From NCBI RefSeq assembly GCF_001269985.1, contig NZ_BBZB01000002.1, positions 186,001-250,000 on the forward strand: a DNA stretch of 64,000 bases, given 5' to 3'. The first letter of the stretch is position 1; each line of letters opens with the position of its first letter. The notes under the pieces were generated by a model that saw nothing but the letters and a program-made list of their open reading frames with translations, was not told where the DNA came from and searched no databases. The translations under genes and the position numbers were made by a program. Source of the stretch: Pseudoalteromonas sp. '520P1 No. 423'. Lineage in GTDB: Bacteria > Pseudomonadota > Gammaproteobacteria > Enterobacterales > Alteromonadaceae. Positions 39,069-49,995 of the stretch are shown here, in pieces.

Positions 39069-39302
39069 CTTTATTTATTGAATTTTTTATAAAAATTCGA
39101 TTCACATTCTGAGTAGCATTTATTTTTAATCACAAAAATCAACGAATGTAGAACCAAATTAATTTAATTACTCTAAAAATATATTTTTTATTCCGCATAA
39201 ATATTTTAATAACAATATAATACAACTTGTATATAGTTTTAGAACAGCTCAAATTATAAAATCTATACTATAAATAAATCTTACAATGGCGCTTAATCTA
39301 TT

Positions 39303-39738
39303 ATGGCAACATCAAGTAATTTCGTTATCAGTTCAGATCACCTTGATGAACTCAAGTATGCTAAAGCACTGCTTGAAAACCCAAGTCTCGCTGCAAAAAT
39401 GACAGACTACCTTGGTACACCAATAGAATTATTTATGGATAAATTACCCAGTAATTGGAATCAAAAGCTTAGCGGTGTTACTCATTCAGCCTTAAATAAA
39501 GCGGCAGATGCAGCTTTGTATACAATGAAAGATTTTCCGGGTGAAGCATCTTCAAATTACACAAAAAGCTGCAGCTCAGGCTATACCTGCAATTGGTGCT
39601 ATTGGCGGTGCCGCAATAAATACGCTTTTTATCGACCATTTTCAGGATATGGCAAAAGGTCACTTTATTGTGCGTAAACTCGAAAGAAAATACGGCGAAA
39701 ATGCGATTAGCCAACAATATAAGCTATTACCTAAATAG
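39303..39738 (+). pseudogene. EcsC-family gene with internal deletion and frameshift
   Basis: The N-terminal part (39303-39530: ELKYAKALLENPSLAAKM, LGTPIELFMDKLP) and the C-terminal part (39560-39738: AAAQAIPAIGAIGGAAINTL, FIDHFQDMAKGHFIVRKLE) of an EcsC-family protein are both recognisable but lie in different frames, and the middle of the domain (roughly 100 residues in the family) is absent. The C-terminal AIPAIGAIGGAAIN glycine-rich hairpin is diagnostic. EcsC proteins are of unclear biochemical function. No active product is expected. Confidence 0.82.
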
Positions 39739-39930
39739 TGTTTTCAAGACACATACCACCAATGAATTTATTAAAATTATCATCTAACACTAACCAAAAA
39801 ACTATAACCTAACCTTCTTATAAAACCTCACACTTGCAGAAAAATTAAAATAATTTCATTATGAATGTAATAAACCTTTCCCTCGTGCCACTAACTTAAG
39901 CATAATAATAAAATGGATTATCAAATTTAA

Positions 39931-40419
39931 ATGGGAAGTGACTTTTATCAGCTATCGATACTGCCTTTTGCGGGCATTATTATAAAAATTTGTCGTGCTT
40001 ATACGAATAGCCAAGAGGATTTTGAAGATTATTATCAAGAGGTCTGTCTGCAAATATGGCGTAGTAAAGATAATTTTAATCAACAAAGTGAATGGTCAAC
40101 TTGGATATACCGTATTTCACTTAATGTATGTCTGACTTATTTAAAACGTCGTAAAAGTGGCAGCAGAGAAATCATTTCAGATACATTACCAGAAGAAGCA
40201 ATAGACGATAGTAAAGCATTTGTCAGTGATGAAATTAACGAACTATACAGTGCGATTAAACATTTATCTGAAACCGATAGAGCAGTAATTTTGCTTTACC
40301 TTGAAGAAAAGTCATATCAAGAAATAGCCGAAATCATAGGAAGTAATACCAATAACATTGGTGTTCGCATCACCCGAATAAAAGACAAACTCAATACTAT
40401 TATGAACAAAAAGGATTAA
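39931..40419 (+). CDS. ECF-type RNA polymerase sigma factor
   Basis: A 162-residue sigma-70 family factor of the extracytoplasmic function group. Region 2 is seen as NSQEDFEDYYQEVCLQIWRS (about 26-46) with the -10 recognition part STWIYRISLNVCLTYLKRR. Region 4 is HLSETDRAVILLYLEEKSYQEIAE followed by the helix-turn-helix IIGSNTNNIGVRITRIKDKL. It is three bases upstream of a membrane protein gene that probably acts as its anti-sigma factor. Such pairs normally regulate their own promoter, which would lie in 39739-39930; no consensus could be assigned. Confidence 0.9.
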   Translation: MGSDFYQLSILPFAGIIIKICRAYTNSQEDFEDYYQEVCLQIWRSKDNFNQQSEWSTWIYRISLNVCLTYLKRRKSGSREIISDTLPEEAIDDSKAFVSDEINELYSAIKHLSETDRAVILLYLEEKSYQEIAEIIGSNTNNIGVRITRIKDKLNTIMNKKD

Positions 40420-40422
40420 CTC

Positions 40423-41064
40423 ATGACAAAATCTATCGAAACAATATGGAAAAATGGCTTTGTTAATGAGCCAAGCCTAACAGCGCCAAAAATTAATAAC
40501 CTATACGATCGCAAGTCTCAAAATATTGTAGATAAGTTAAGAAATATGTTCTCTCAAAATTTAAAAGCGATTGTTTTAGGCAGCATATTTGTGCTCATTA
40601 TGATGAGCATTAACGGGTTACCATTTTTAGGAATATATCTTTTTTGTTTGATGCTGCCATTGATGTTTATTGCTAAAAGAGAGTTAAACAAATCTGTGAA
40701 CTTATCTAAAGGGCAAAGCAGTTATGACTATATTATGAATTTTAATAACTGGTTAAACAGTTCTATGGCTGCATACGCTCAGTATTATAAAGTGTTTTAT
40801 CCCTTGTTATTTATTGGCTTAGCGGTTCAAGGGATAGTGAGTGAAGATGGGTCGAGACTGATTGCACAACTTCTGGAAGCGTTTCCTACTGATATTATCA
40901 TCTTAGGGCTGCCTTATTATTTGTTAATTGGTTTAATTATAGTGACCTTAATTGTTGCTAGATTCGCTGAAGCTTTGTACCGTTTTGATTTAAATATTAT
41001 TTACGGTCGCCAATTTAAAAAGCTAGAAGAGCTGATTGCAGATATGGAAGAATTACGAAAGTAA
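40423..41064 (+). CDS. Membrane partner (putative anti-sigma factor) of the ECF sigma factor
   Basis: A 213-residue protein with an N-terminal cytoplasmic part (about 1-45, IWKNGFVNEPSLTAPKINNLYDRKS), four predicted helices (about 49-66, 68-84, 123-140, 155-178) and a charged C-terminal coil (KKLEELIADMEELRK). No zinc-binding HxxxCxxC (ZAS) motif is present. Immediate linkage to the sigma factor, with a gap of three bases, is the main argument for an anti-sigma role. A strong terminator follows 38 bases later, closing a two-gene operon. Confidence 0.65.
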   Translation: MTKSIETIWKNGFVNEPSLTAPKINNLYDRKSQNIVDKLRNMFSQNLKAIVLGSIFVLIMMSINGLPFLGIYLFCLMLPLMFIAKRELNKSVNLSKGQSSYDYIMNFNNWLNSSMAAYAQYYKVFYPLLFIGLAVQGIVSEDGSRLIAQLLEAFPTDIIILGLPYYLLIGLIIVTLIVARFAEALYRFDLNIIYGRQFKKLEELIADMEELRK

Positions 41065-41102
41065 TCGATTAAACAAAAGACTGTTCAATCTATTCAAAAA
41101 TA

Positions 41103-41135
41103 AAAGCTATTCCACAATATGGAATAGCTTTCTTT
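41103..41135 (+). terminator. Terminator after the sigma/anti-sigma operon
   Basis: A perfect 12-base stem AAAGCTATTCCA (41103-41114) with TGGAATAGCTTT (41120-41131), a 5-base loop and a following CTTTT. It lies between the convergent ends of the membrane protein gene and hutU and may serve both strands. Confidence 0.85.
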
Positions 41136-41169
41136 TAACAAGTTTTTAGTGACTAGCTACGCTAGTAAA

Positions 41170-43182
41170 CTACAGTGATAAGTTATTTAAAATATCGTCA
41201 TCAACATTGTTTGCTAATGTTACTTTTAGCTTAGGCGTTCTTGCCATTTCACGTTTTATCGCAAAATTAGCTTCTTCATTACGTGCCCAGCTACGACGTG
41301 CAATACCGTTATTTACATCAAACAATAACATAGATTTAAGTCTACGTTCTGCGTCATCAGTACCGTCAAGTAACATACCAAAACCACCGTTAGTTACTTC
41401 ACCCCAGCCTACGCCACCGCCATTATGGATAGAAACCCAAGTAGCGCCACGGAAGCTATCACCAATAACATTATGAATAGCCATATCTGCTGTAAAGCGG
41501 CTACCATCATAAATATTTGATGTTTCACGGAATGGTGAATCTGTACCACTTACATCATGGTGATCACGACCAAGCACTACAGGACCAATTTCGCCGCTAT
41601 TAATTGCATCGTTAAATGCTTTTGCGATTTCCATTCTGCCTTGCGCATCTGCATACAGAATACGCGCTTGTGAGCCAACAACTAATTTATTTTGTTTAGC
41701 GTCTTCGATCCAAGTGATGTTATCTTGCATTTGTTGTTGAATTTCTTCAGGCGACTCTTGCATGATCTTTTTAAGAACACGCGCAGCAATCGCATCAGTT
41801 TTATCTAAGTCTTCAGGTTTTCCAGAAGCACATACCCAACGAAATGGTCCAAAACCATAATCAAAACACATAGGACCTAAAATATCTTGAACATAAGAAG
41901 GATATTTAAAATCTATGCCATTTTCAGCCATCACATCGCCACCGGCACGTGATGCTTCAAGTAAGAATGCATTACCATAATCGAAGAAGTAAGTACCTTT
42001 AGCTGTGTGTTTATTAACTGCATCAGCATGTCGTTTAAGCGTTTCTTGTACTTTAACTTTAAATACTTCTGGCTCTTCACGAATTAAACGGTTTGATTCT
42101 TCATAGCTAATGTCTACTGGGTAATAACCGCCTGACCAAGGATTATGAAGTGACGTTTGATCTGAACCTAAGTGAATGAAAATCTCTTTTTCATAGAAGC
42201 TTTCCCATACATCAACAATGTTGCCTATGTAGGCAATTGAAACAACTTCTTCATTTGCTTGTGCTTCTTGAACACGGGCGATTAATTCATCCATGTTATC
42301 AATTAATTCATCAACCCAACCTTGCTGATGACGCTTAGTTGCAGCATGCGCATTTACCTCAGCACATACTGTAATACAGTTAGCAATGTTACCCGCTTTA
42401 GGTTGCGCGCCACTCATGCCGCCAAGGCCAGCTGTTAGGAATATCTTACCTTTAGAGCTTTCGCCTTTATTTAATACTTTACGGAATGCATTCATCACTG
42501 TAATTGTCGTGCCGTGAACAATACCTTGTGGACCGATATACATAAATGAACCTGCAGTCATTTGACCGAACTGAGTTACACCTAATGCATTGAATTTTTC
42601 CCAATCATCTGGCTTCGAGTAATTAGGGATCATCATGCCGTTAGTTACAACAACACGTGGTGCATCTTTAGAAGATGGAAATAAACCCATAGGATGACCA
42701 GAGTAAATATGTAAAGTTTGATCACTTTGCATTTCACTTAAGTATTTCATTGCTAATAAGTACTGTGCCCAGTTTTGAAATACTGCACCATTACCACCAT
42801 AAGTAATTAACTCTTCTGGGTGTTGTGCAACAGCTGGATCTAGGTTGTTATCAACCATTAGCATGATTGCAGCTGCTTGCTCACATTGTGCTGGATAGTC
42901 AGAAACTGAACGCGCTTTTAAATCATAGCTAGGCTTAAAACGGTACATATAAATTCGACCGAAATCTTTAAGCTCTTGAGCAAACTCAGTTGCGAGTTCT
43001 TGATGCCACTCTTTTGGGAAATAACGTAATGCATTTCTAACTGCTAGCTGTTTTTCATCAGCAGATAAAATATCTTTACGTTTAGGCGCGCGATTAGCAT
43101 CTGCAGGGTATGCCTTTGCTTGTGGTAATACGCTTGGGATCCCTTGTTTTATTTCTTCTTGAAAATTCATTTTTGTACTCAT
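41170..43182 (-). CDS. hutU: Urocanate hydratase (long form)
   Basis: Urocanase converts urocanate to imidazolone propionate in histidine breakdown, using tightly bound NAD. The 670-residue protein has the conserved ELITYGGNGAVFQNWAQY, YSGHPMGLFPS, GQMTAGSFMYIGPQG, TAGLGGMSGAQPKA and CFDYGFGPFRW blocks and the C-terminal HNGGGVGWGE. Typical bacterial HutU proteins have about 555-570 residues; this one has an N-terminal extension and inserts and resembles the longer form also found in animals. It lies 18 bases downstream of hutH on the same strand. Confidence 0.95.
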   Translation of the reverse strand: MSTKMNFQEEIKQGIPSVLPQAKAYPADANRAPKRKDILSADEKQLAVRNALRYFPKEWHQELATEFAQELKDFGRIYMYRFKPSYDLKARSVSDYPAQCEQAAAIMLMVDNNLDPAVAQHPEELITYGGNGAVFQNWAQYLLAMKYLSEMQSDQTLHIYSGHPMGLFPSSKDAPRVVVTNGMMIPNYSKPDDWEKFNALGVTQFGQMTAGSFMYIGPQGIVHGTTITVMNAFRKVLNKGESSKGKIFLTAGLGGMSGAQPKAGNIANCITVCAEVNAHAATKRHQQGWVDELIDNMDELIARVQEAQANEEVVSIAYIGNIVDVWESFYEKEIFIHLGSDQTSLHNPWSGGYYPVDISYEESNRLIREEPEVFKVKVQETLKRHADAVNKHTAKGTYFFDYGNAFLLEASRAGGDVMAENGIDFKYPSYVQDILGPMCFDYGFGPFRWVCASGKPEDLDKTDAIAARVLKKIMQESPEEIQQQMQDNITWIEDAKQNKLVVGSQARILYADAQGRMEIAKAFNDAINSGEIGPVVLGRDHHDVSGTDSPFRETSNIYDGSRFTADMAIHNVIGDSFRGATWVSIHNGGGVGWGEVTNGGFGMLLDGTDDAERRLKSMLLFDVNNGIARRSWARNEEANFAIKREMARTPKLKVTLANNVDDDILNNLSL

Positions 43183-43200
43183 GGTAAATGTACCCCTAAT

Positions 43201-44703
43201 TTATTGGTCAAAGCTAACTGTAAACGCTTGAGATTTAACTAATTTAATCATTGCATCGATATCAGGCTTTAATAGTCTATCTTCTTCAAGTTTAGCGACT
43301 TTAGCGCGGATAACTTGTAAGTTTTTCTCAATAATATCTGAACACTTATTAGGGCGTCTAAATTCAACAGCTTGTGCTGCATACATTAATTCGATTGCAA
43401 ATATTTTTTCTAAGTTGCCTAAAATCTGGTTTAATTTACGACCAGAGATACTACCCATAGATACATGATCTTCTTGACCCATAGATGTTGGTACACTATC
43501 AGCTGATGGTGGGAAACAAAGTGATTTGTTTTCTGTTACCAAGGCCGCTGTTGCGTATTGTGGGATCATCATGCCTGAGTTTAAACCACCTGCAGTCGTT
43601 AATAATCTTGGTAAGCCGTGTAAACCTTCTAATAATAGGTAACAGCGTCTGTCTGAAATATTACCTAATTCTGCAGCCGCAATTGATGCATAATCAAGTA
43701 CCATAGCTAGTGGTTGGCCGTGGAAACTACCACCTGAAATCGCTTCTTCACTACTAATAACAATTGGGTTATCAGTTACAGAGTTCATTTCAATTTCAAC
43801 TAGCTCTTCTAGATGGTAATACGCATTACGTGATGCACCATGTACTTGTGGAATACATCTTAATGAATAAGGGTCTTGAACACGGTCACATTCTTCATGA
43901 TCTGCCATGTTTTGTGAGTCTTTAAAGAAAGTTCTCATACGTGCTGCAACTTCTAGGTTACCTCTAAATGCACGTGTTTGATGTAATTCATCTCTAAACG
44001 GAGACTCACTACCTTGCATACCTTCGATGCTCATTGCACCTGCCATATCAGCAAGATCTAATAAATAACGCATTTTAGTTAAAGCAGTAATACCATGAGA
44101 CAGTATAAATTGTGTACCGTTAATTAACGCTAGACCTTCTTTCGCATGAAGCTCCATTGGCTCTAAGTTGTTTTCTTTAAGTAACTTAGCTGCTGACACT
44201 GTTTTACCATCTTGCCAAAATTCACCTTCACCTAATAATGGTAAAAATAAATGAGATAATGGTGCTAAATCGCCTGATGCACCAACTGAACCTTGCTCTG
44301 GTACTACTGGGATAAGATCAAGTTCGATAAACGCCAACATTCTTTCAACAGTTTCTAAACGAATACCCGAAAAGCCTTGGCTTAAAGCGTGAACTTTAGT
44401 GATAAGCATCAATTTTGATATTGATTTAGCAATTGGCTCACCCACACCTACAGCATGAGTAATAAGTAAATTCTTTTGTAATAAATTAGTATCTTCAGGT
44501 GAGATTTGCGTATCACATAATGGACCAAAACCAGTATTAATACCGTATACAGCTTCATCAGAAGCAGCCATTTTTTCAACTCTTTGGCGACTTGTATTAA
44601 TTTTATCTAACGCTTCTTGGCTCAGCTGCGCTTTGATACTGCCATCGGCAATACCATTTACAATATCAAGATTAAGGCGATCAACACCATATTTAAATGT
44701 CAT
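43201..44703 (-). CDS. hutH: Histidine ammonia-lyase
   Basis: Histidase removes ammonia from L-histidine to give urocanate, the first step of the Hut pathway. The 500-residue protein has the MIO-forming Ala142-Ser143-Gly144 in GSVGASGDLAPLSHL, the YGINTGFGPL loop with the catalytic tyrosine, NGTQ, and QDHVSMG-like QEDHVSMGSI near the C-terminus. A strong AGGAG lies before ATG. It is first in the hutH-hutU operon and divergent from a LysR gene. hutI and hutG are not in the window. Confidence 0.96.
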   Translation of the reverse strand: MTFKYGVDRLNLDIVNGIADGSIKAQLSQEALDKINTSRQRVEKMAASDEAVYGINTGFGPLCDTQISPEDTNLLQKNLLITHAVGVGEPIAKSISKLMLITKVHALSQGFSGIRLETVERMLAFIELDLIPVVPEQGSVGASGDLAPLSHLFLPLLGEGEFWQDGKTVSAAKLLKENNLEPMELHAKEGLALINGTQFILSHGITALTKMRYLLDLADMAGAMSIEGMQGSESPFRDELHQTRAFRGNLEVAARMRTFFKDSQNMADHEECDRVQDPYSLRCIPQVHGASRNAYYHLEELVEIEMNSVTDNPIVISSEEAISGGSFHGQPLAMVLDYASIAAAELGNISDRRCYLLLEGLHGLPRLLTTAGGLNSGMMIPQYATAALVTENKSLCFPPSADSVPTSMGQEDHVSMGSISGRKLNQILGNLEKIFAIELMYAAQAVEFRRPNKCSDIIEKNLQVIRAKVAKLEEDRLLKPDIDAMIKLVKSQAFTVSFDQ

Positions 44704-44847
44704 CTTATACTCCTAAGTACCATTTATTTTTATACACACACTGTGCTTTCAATAGATACATTTTAGCTTGCTCATGATGTTTTACAAATGCATAATAATC
44801 GTAATTCATTCCGGTTTTATCAAACTTATATAAAAGAGAAGTTATAC

Positions 44848-45750
44848 GTGCAAGTTCATGATGTCGATCTACGTTTATTAAGAATATTTGTCGCTATTGT
44901 TGAATGTGGCGGATTATCTGCTGCTGAGTCCCGTTTAAATATAGGGCGTTCAACAATTAGCTCTCATTTATCTGATTTAGAAGTACGATTAGGTATTAAA
45001 CTGTGTAAGCGTGGCAGAAGTGGTTTTGAACTCACAGAGCCAGGCAGAGTTACCTATCAAGCTTCTTTAGAGTTATTACAACAATGTGAGGCATTTACTA
45101 CCACAGTAGCCAGCTCTAAAAACGTGCTATCTGGCCGTGTAACTATCGCCACTATTGATACTATGGTCAGCGATCCACGTTGTGGTGTTGGACGTACAAT
45201 CGCTGCCTTAAAAGCAAAAAGCGATAATATTCAATTTGATATTAATGTATGTGAAGCGCGAGAAGTTGAAACATCGGTTGTTAATGGCCGCTCATTAGTG
45301 GGTATTGGCGTCAGTAGGCATCATCTTCGTGGATTAGATTATTTCCCATTACGAAATGAAAATAACTATTTATACTGTGGTGTGGGCCATCCGTTATTTG
45401 ATTGCAAACCTTCTGAAGTTAATAAGCTATTAAAAAAAGCAGAAGTGATCAGTAGTAACTATATGCGCGATAAAGAAACCAGAAATGATGGTTTAAACTA
45501 TCAAAATAGTGCCATAGCCTATCATGATGAAGGCATCGCGCATTTAATTTTATCTGGGGAATTTATTGGCTACCTGCCCGATCACTACGCCAATTTTTGG
45601 GTAGATAAAGGCATGTTTAAAACGATTTTGCCGGAAAAATACTCTTATCAAATTCCAGTGGTTTTAATTTCATCAAAAAATAATACAGCTTCACCACTCG
45701 CCAATGCATTAATAGAAGAAATTAAGCGCTGTCATTCTATTGAGGCATAG
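44848..45750 (+). CDS. LysR-family regulator, probable hut regulator
   Basis: A 300-residue LysR protein. I choose the GTG at 44848 (VQVHDVDLRLLRIF) with AGAGAAG upstream, because the LysR helix-turn-helix should start within about ten residues. The frame also extends to 44788. DNA-binding helix: LSAAESRLNIGRSTISSHLSDLEVRLG. The remainder is the two-lobe effector domain (RVTIATIDTMVSDP, GVGHPLF, GEFIGYLPDHYA). It is divergent from hutH with a short shared upstream region, which suggests control of histidine catabolism. Many Hut systems use the GntR-type repressor HutC instead; none is seen here. Confidence 0.85.
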   Translation: MQVHDVDLRLLRIFVAIVECGGLSAAESRLNIGRSTISSHLSDLEVRLGIKLCKRGRSGFELTEPGRVTYQASLELLQQCEAFTTTVASSKNVLSGRVTIATIDTMVSDPRCGVGRTIAALKAKSDNIQFDINVCEAREVETSVVNGRSLVGIGVSRHHLRGLDYFPLRNENNYLYCGVGHPLFDCKPSEVNKLLKKAEVISSNYMRDKETRNDGLNYQNSAIAYHDEGIAHLILSGEFIGYLPDHYANFWVDKGMFKTILPEKYSYQIPVVLISSKNNTASPLANALIEEIKRCHSIEA

Positions 45751-45794
45751 TTAACCTGAGTTTCAGATAAGTAAATCGAGTCATAATTAAAATA

Positions 45795-45829
45795 AAAAAT
45801 CCCCAAACAAGCCATGTTTGAGGATTTTT
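45795..45829. terminator. Bidirectional terminator hairpin between convergent genes
   Basis: AAAAATCC, one mismatch, CAAACA pairs with TGTTTG, AGGATTTTT across a five-base loop. A-rich and T-rich flanks on the two sides let it act in both directions, for the LysR gene and for the peptidase gene. Confidence 0.82.
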
Positions 45830-45855
45830 ATTTAAAAGTTGAATCTAATTCTTAG

Positions 45856-47913
45856 TTATTTTTCAGTTGTTTTATATTTTTCAAACCATGCCAAAATATT
45901 ACCAACCTTTTGAATTAAGTTACTTGGTCTTGCAGCAATACCATGAGCAGCTTTAGGAATACGTACCATAGCAGCATCGACATTTTGTAATTTAAGCGCT
46001 TGATAATATTGCTCTGTTTCACTCATAGGTGTGCGGTAGTCCACTTCACCTGTTAATAACATAGTCGGCGTTTTAACATTGCCTACTAAAGATAATGGCG
46101 AGTGTTTCCATAAATGATCAGCGTGATCCCAAGGCATGCCTGGCATCCAGTATTTAGTAAAATAAGAATAGCCATCAGCAGTTAAACTAAAGCTCATCCA
46201 ATTAATCACTGGTTTTGCCACAACAGCAGCTTTAAAGCGATTCGTTTTACCGACAATCCAAGCTGTTAAAGTACCACCACCTGAGCCACCAGTTACAAAT
46301 AATTGGTCTTCATCAACATAACCTTTGCCAATTACGCCATCAACCACATCCATCAAATCATTATAATCTTCTGAAGGATAATTATGGTGGATTGTATTAG
46401 CAAACTCAGCACCGTATGAAGTACTGCCTCTTGGATTAGCCCAAACAACAACATAGCCTTTAGCGGCCATTAGTTGTACTTCAGTACTATAATTTGGTCC
46501 ATATGCAGCATGCGGTCCGCCGTGTATTTCTATGATCATTGGGTATTTCTTAGTTGCATCAAAACCAGGCGGTAATGCAATCCAAGCCTCGATATCACGA
46601 TTATCTACACTCGACTTTACAGTCAAAGCTTCAACTTTTGCTAACGTTTTGTGCCCAAATATATCTTCATTTAATTGCGTTAATTGGGTGATCTTACCCT
46701 TTTTATTAATCACAGCTAAATCTGCAGGTCTTTGATTATCTGCGATTGTAAATACTAACGAACGATTATCTGCAACTGTAAAATCGCCAGATGTATAAGG
46801 ACGACCGAGTGATTGGCCACCCGTTGCCACTAATTTTCTTTTTAATTTACCTTTTAAGTCAACGTAACCCACATAGCTTTGACCATGATCATCATAAGAA
46901 AAATATAAACCTTTGCCATTTTGAGCCTAATGCACATTACTCACACTGCGATCTAAGTCTGGTGTCAGGTTTTTAGCATTTTTACCATTACTATCCATAA
47001 CGTATAGTTGGGTATTTTGGCTAGATAGCTTTTTATCTTCAAAACTCAAATAAGCAATTTTTTTACCATTAGGACTGATCAATGGGCGATTATCAGGCCC
47101 ATCACGTTTCACTAAAGTCGTGATATTTCCTGTATTGACATTCACTTGATAAATATCAGATTCAATTGGTCTATCTTGCCAATCGTCATGACGGTCACCA
47201 TCAATAATGATATTTTTACTGTCTTTTGACCAATTGATTACACCACCATGATGATAATCACCAGATGTGACTTGTCTTGCAGTACCACCAAGCGCTGGCA
47301 CAACATAAATATGCCTAAAACCAGGTTTATTAAAACCCGCGCCGTCACTGCGATATGACATTTGATCTATATATTTTGCTGTACCCGCCCAATTTGCGCC
47401 TTTTGGTTTTTTAGGCATATCTTTAAAAAGACTTGTTGATTTACCTGGTTTAAACATTGAAAAAGCAATCGTTTTTCCATCTGGAGACCAAGAGATATCA
47501 CTCGGAGCGCTTTGCAAATTAGTCACCCTAGCCGTTTTACCTGATTCAAGCCATAAAATATAAAGTTGATTATCGCCTTCATAAGACGATAAATAAGCTA
47601 ACCGTTTACCATCAGGTGAAAATCGTGGCATACGGTAACTCGCTTTACCCGAAAAAACGGGCTTATGCTGCGTACCATCAATATTCACCTGCCATAAATT
47701 TACTCTACTACCATCGGTCATAATATCCATAGAGCGGCGTTCATAAATTACATAGTCACCATTTGGGCTAACCTGTGGCGATGCAGCATATTCTAAGTTG
47801 AAAATATCATCATAATTTACCAATTTGTTATTGGCTTGATCAGCTGAAAATGACTGGAATGGCAATAATAAAGAAATAATCAAAGTAGATAAAACAGAGA
47901 CATGTTTAAACAT
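45856..47913 (-). pseudogene. S9 prolyl-oligopeptidase-family peptidase interrupted by one amber codon
   Basis: One gene of about 685 codons split by a single TAG (46927-46929). N-terminal part: signal peptide (ending FSA, about residue 23) and a TolB-like propeller (SPNGDYVIYE, SPDGKRLAYL). C-terminal part: alpha/beta-hydrolase with the nucleophile GGSGGG, the acid in TGEVDYRTP and the histidine in KAAHGI. Both halves are in the same frame, and readable codons run through the stop (NVH-TAG-AQNGKGLYFSYDD). TGG to TAG would be a one-base change; homologues commonly have tryptophan here. Unless the stop is suppressed, only an inactive propeller is made. Otherwise the gene looks intact. Confidence 0.85.
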
Positions 47914-48253
47914 GTGTAAATTGCTCCTTATAAAAAAGACGACCCCTAGAGGTAAATATTTCCTTTTAAAATAATCACTTCTAATTCGGATCTCTATAAT
48001 CTAATCCATAGCAACAATTTAGTAAAATAATAGCGTTGAGTTTTAATGGTTTAATTGAATAAGCCTTAACTTGAGTTATCAAATTCGATAACAGGCCTAA
48101 TGTGCTCATCACTCGGTTGGCAAGATTTAATTTAGTGGGTTACTTCCGTAAAGTGCCTAAGCCGCCGTTAAGAACGATTTTAAGCCTTACCTTAAGACAA
48201 GCTAACTTTCCTAATGCGTTAATGACTAGCTTCTTTAAAAGAAAGCTGATGAG
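47914..48253. other. Intergenic region without a recognised gene
   Basis: This 340-base stretch contains the promoter side of the peptidase gene (47914 to about 48060, with a GGAGCAATTT-type ribosome site before its ATG). The rest (about 48066-48250) reads as an open plus-strand frame that runs on into the antisense of the hydrolase gene. I could not assign it. A small hairpin GTTATC-N6-GATAAC lies near 48075. Confidence 0.4.
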
Positions 48254-49995
48254 TTATATAGAACTAGTTATCCCAATATCATCCAAGATGATAGATATAT
48301 CTCGCTTCGATGCAAAAATCAAAACAAGCTCTAATTCGCTTTCGGCACTGATTGGCTTATTCAATTCAATAGGGAGCGTAAAGGTTTGCAATACTGGCTC
48401 TGTCGGCGCATATTTTATATCACCTTTTTCCAATTCAGAGAAGTCAGAAATTAATAAAGGGGAGACACTGCCAGATGCGTTCAAACTTTTTTTAAATATT
48501 ACACCAGACTTATCAAGTAACTCTACCCTAGTATCAGATAACAAATTGTATGATCCACATCCTTCGTTTTCTCCTGAATCGGCTCGAGCCAGTGAGAAAC
48601 TTAGGTAGGATTTTCCTTTACGATTTTGATGTAACAGCTCAGCTTCTGAAAGCTTAATGCTCAACCGTGTTTCAACTTGTTTCTTAAGTTGAACCTTTAA
48701 TACATTATTAGAAGTTTTAGTTCCGTTTCTTAGGCGCTCTGAGTCTATACTGATTGGCACTTTTGTTAACGTTTTATTGGATAGGGCTTTAACGGTACTT
48801 TCCTTTTTAGCTATATTTTCAAAGTCTTCTATAACTTTGAAATCAGATGCCATATGGCGACTGATATAAATATCATCAGGAAGATCAAACTCACCAGCCA
48901 CAGGTTGTCTAAAAATTTTTCGATACTCTTTTGTTTTCGTCAATGTGGCTTCCAAAAAAGCAGAAACATACACTTTAGTTAAATTCTCCTGTTGTTTGGG
49001 TGTTAATAGCTTAGAATAAAAATCTTTACTGCTTCCCCAATGGAAATCATCAGACATATCTTGATTAAAGTTTATGTGATTAGCACGATAGATATAAATG
49101 GACTGCTTTAAGTAGTTTTTATCATCATCGAAGTGAGTTCGATGCCATTGTTGGCTACCAAGAAACTGATAAACATCCGCATCATGGCCTCCTTGTAACA
49201 CTAGATAGTTAACATTTTTCAGGATATTTCTACCATCAGCATGTTGATATTGACCGTCCATTGGGGCTAATGCGACAATTGATTTAATGTTAAAACCAAA
49301 CCCTGTTGATTCACTACTATTTGGTAAGGTCTCCCATTGATTAAATGATGCAGCTAAAGCAACAGCCTCCCCTCCTCTGGACATCCCTATTAAAGCGATA
49401 TTCTCTAAATCTAGTTTGTTATAAAAAGCGTGACCTTGCTCAGTATTCCATTTTTGCAGCAGTTTAATATGTTCAAGCAGTATCCAACCACGGGCACCAT
49501 TTTCTCCCCATAAATCATTCAAATAAGTTTGATTTACTGCACAACAAAGTGCCCTCGGCTGGCGAGTAATTTACCTAGATAATCAAACCCTGGAGCAGAA
49601 TTTCCATGGACTAATAATACTAACGGTAATGGTTGGGCTCCCAACGGAAGCCAAACTTTAGCCTCCAAAGGTAAATTACTACTTTTAAATTTATGGTATG
49701 CATTGTCCTCATATCCTTGGTTGCGTGAATAGTTGGAAAGAAAGCTAGGTAAGCTTACATTTGGAGCAATTACATCAGGTTTTGATATAGCAAATAAAAA
49801 TTGTCGTTCGCCATAGTTCATTACTTTGTATTTATGTTCGCCCTGCTCGGCAGGATTAGGTAAACCCGTAAATGGGCTATTTGGCTGACTATATTTCTCC
49901 ATAACACAATCTAAAACATCTGAAGCTAATGTCGAAAACGAGGTGGTAACTATGGATAGAATGGTACAAAAGTACGAAAAACGAGTAAACATCAA
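48254..49995 (-). pseudogene. Secreted alpha/beta hydrolase with a one-base frameshift
   Basis: Two frames make one protein. 49995 to about 49537 gives a signal peptide (ending TLA) and LPLEAKVWLPLGAQPLPLVLLVHGNSAPG, the oxyanion-hole strand, up to RGHFVV. From about 49540 the next frame continues VNQTYLNDLWGENGARGW, the nucleophile elbow ALIGMSRGGEAV, the QGGHDADV acid region and HINFNQ. Insertion of a single G (GTTGTGCAGTA to GTTGTGGCAGTA) would restore RGHFVVAVNQ. The family resembles chlorophyllase/PAF-acetylhydrolase-like hydrolases with a long C-terminal beta domain. The downstream frame alone lacks a signal peptide and is probably not functional. Confidence 0.82.

Noticed and set aside
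48102..48608. Plus-strand 168-codon open frame
   Set aside because: Most of it is antisense to the alpha/beta hydrolase C-terminal region. No ribosome site or recognisable domain.
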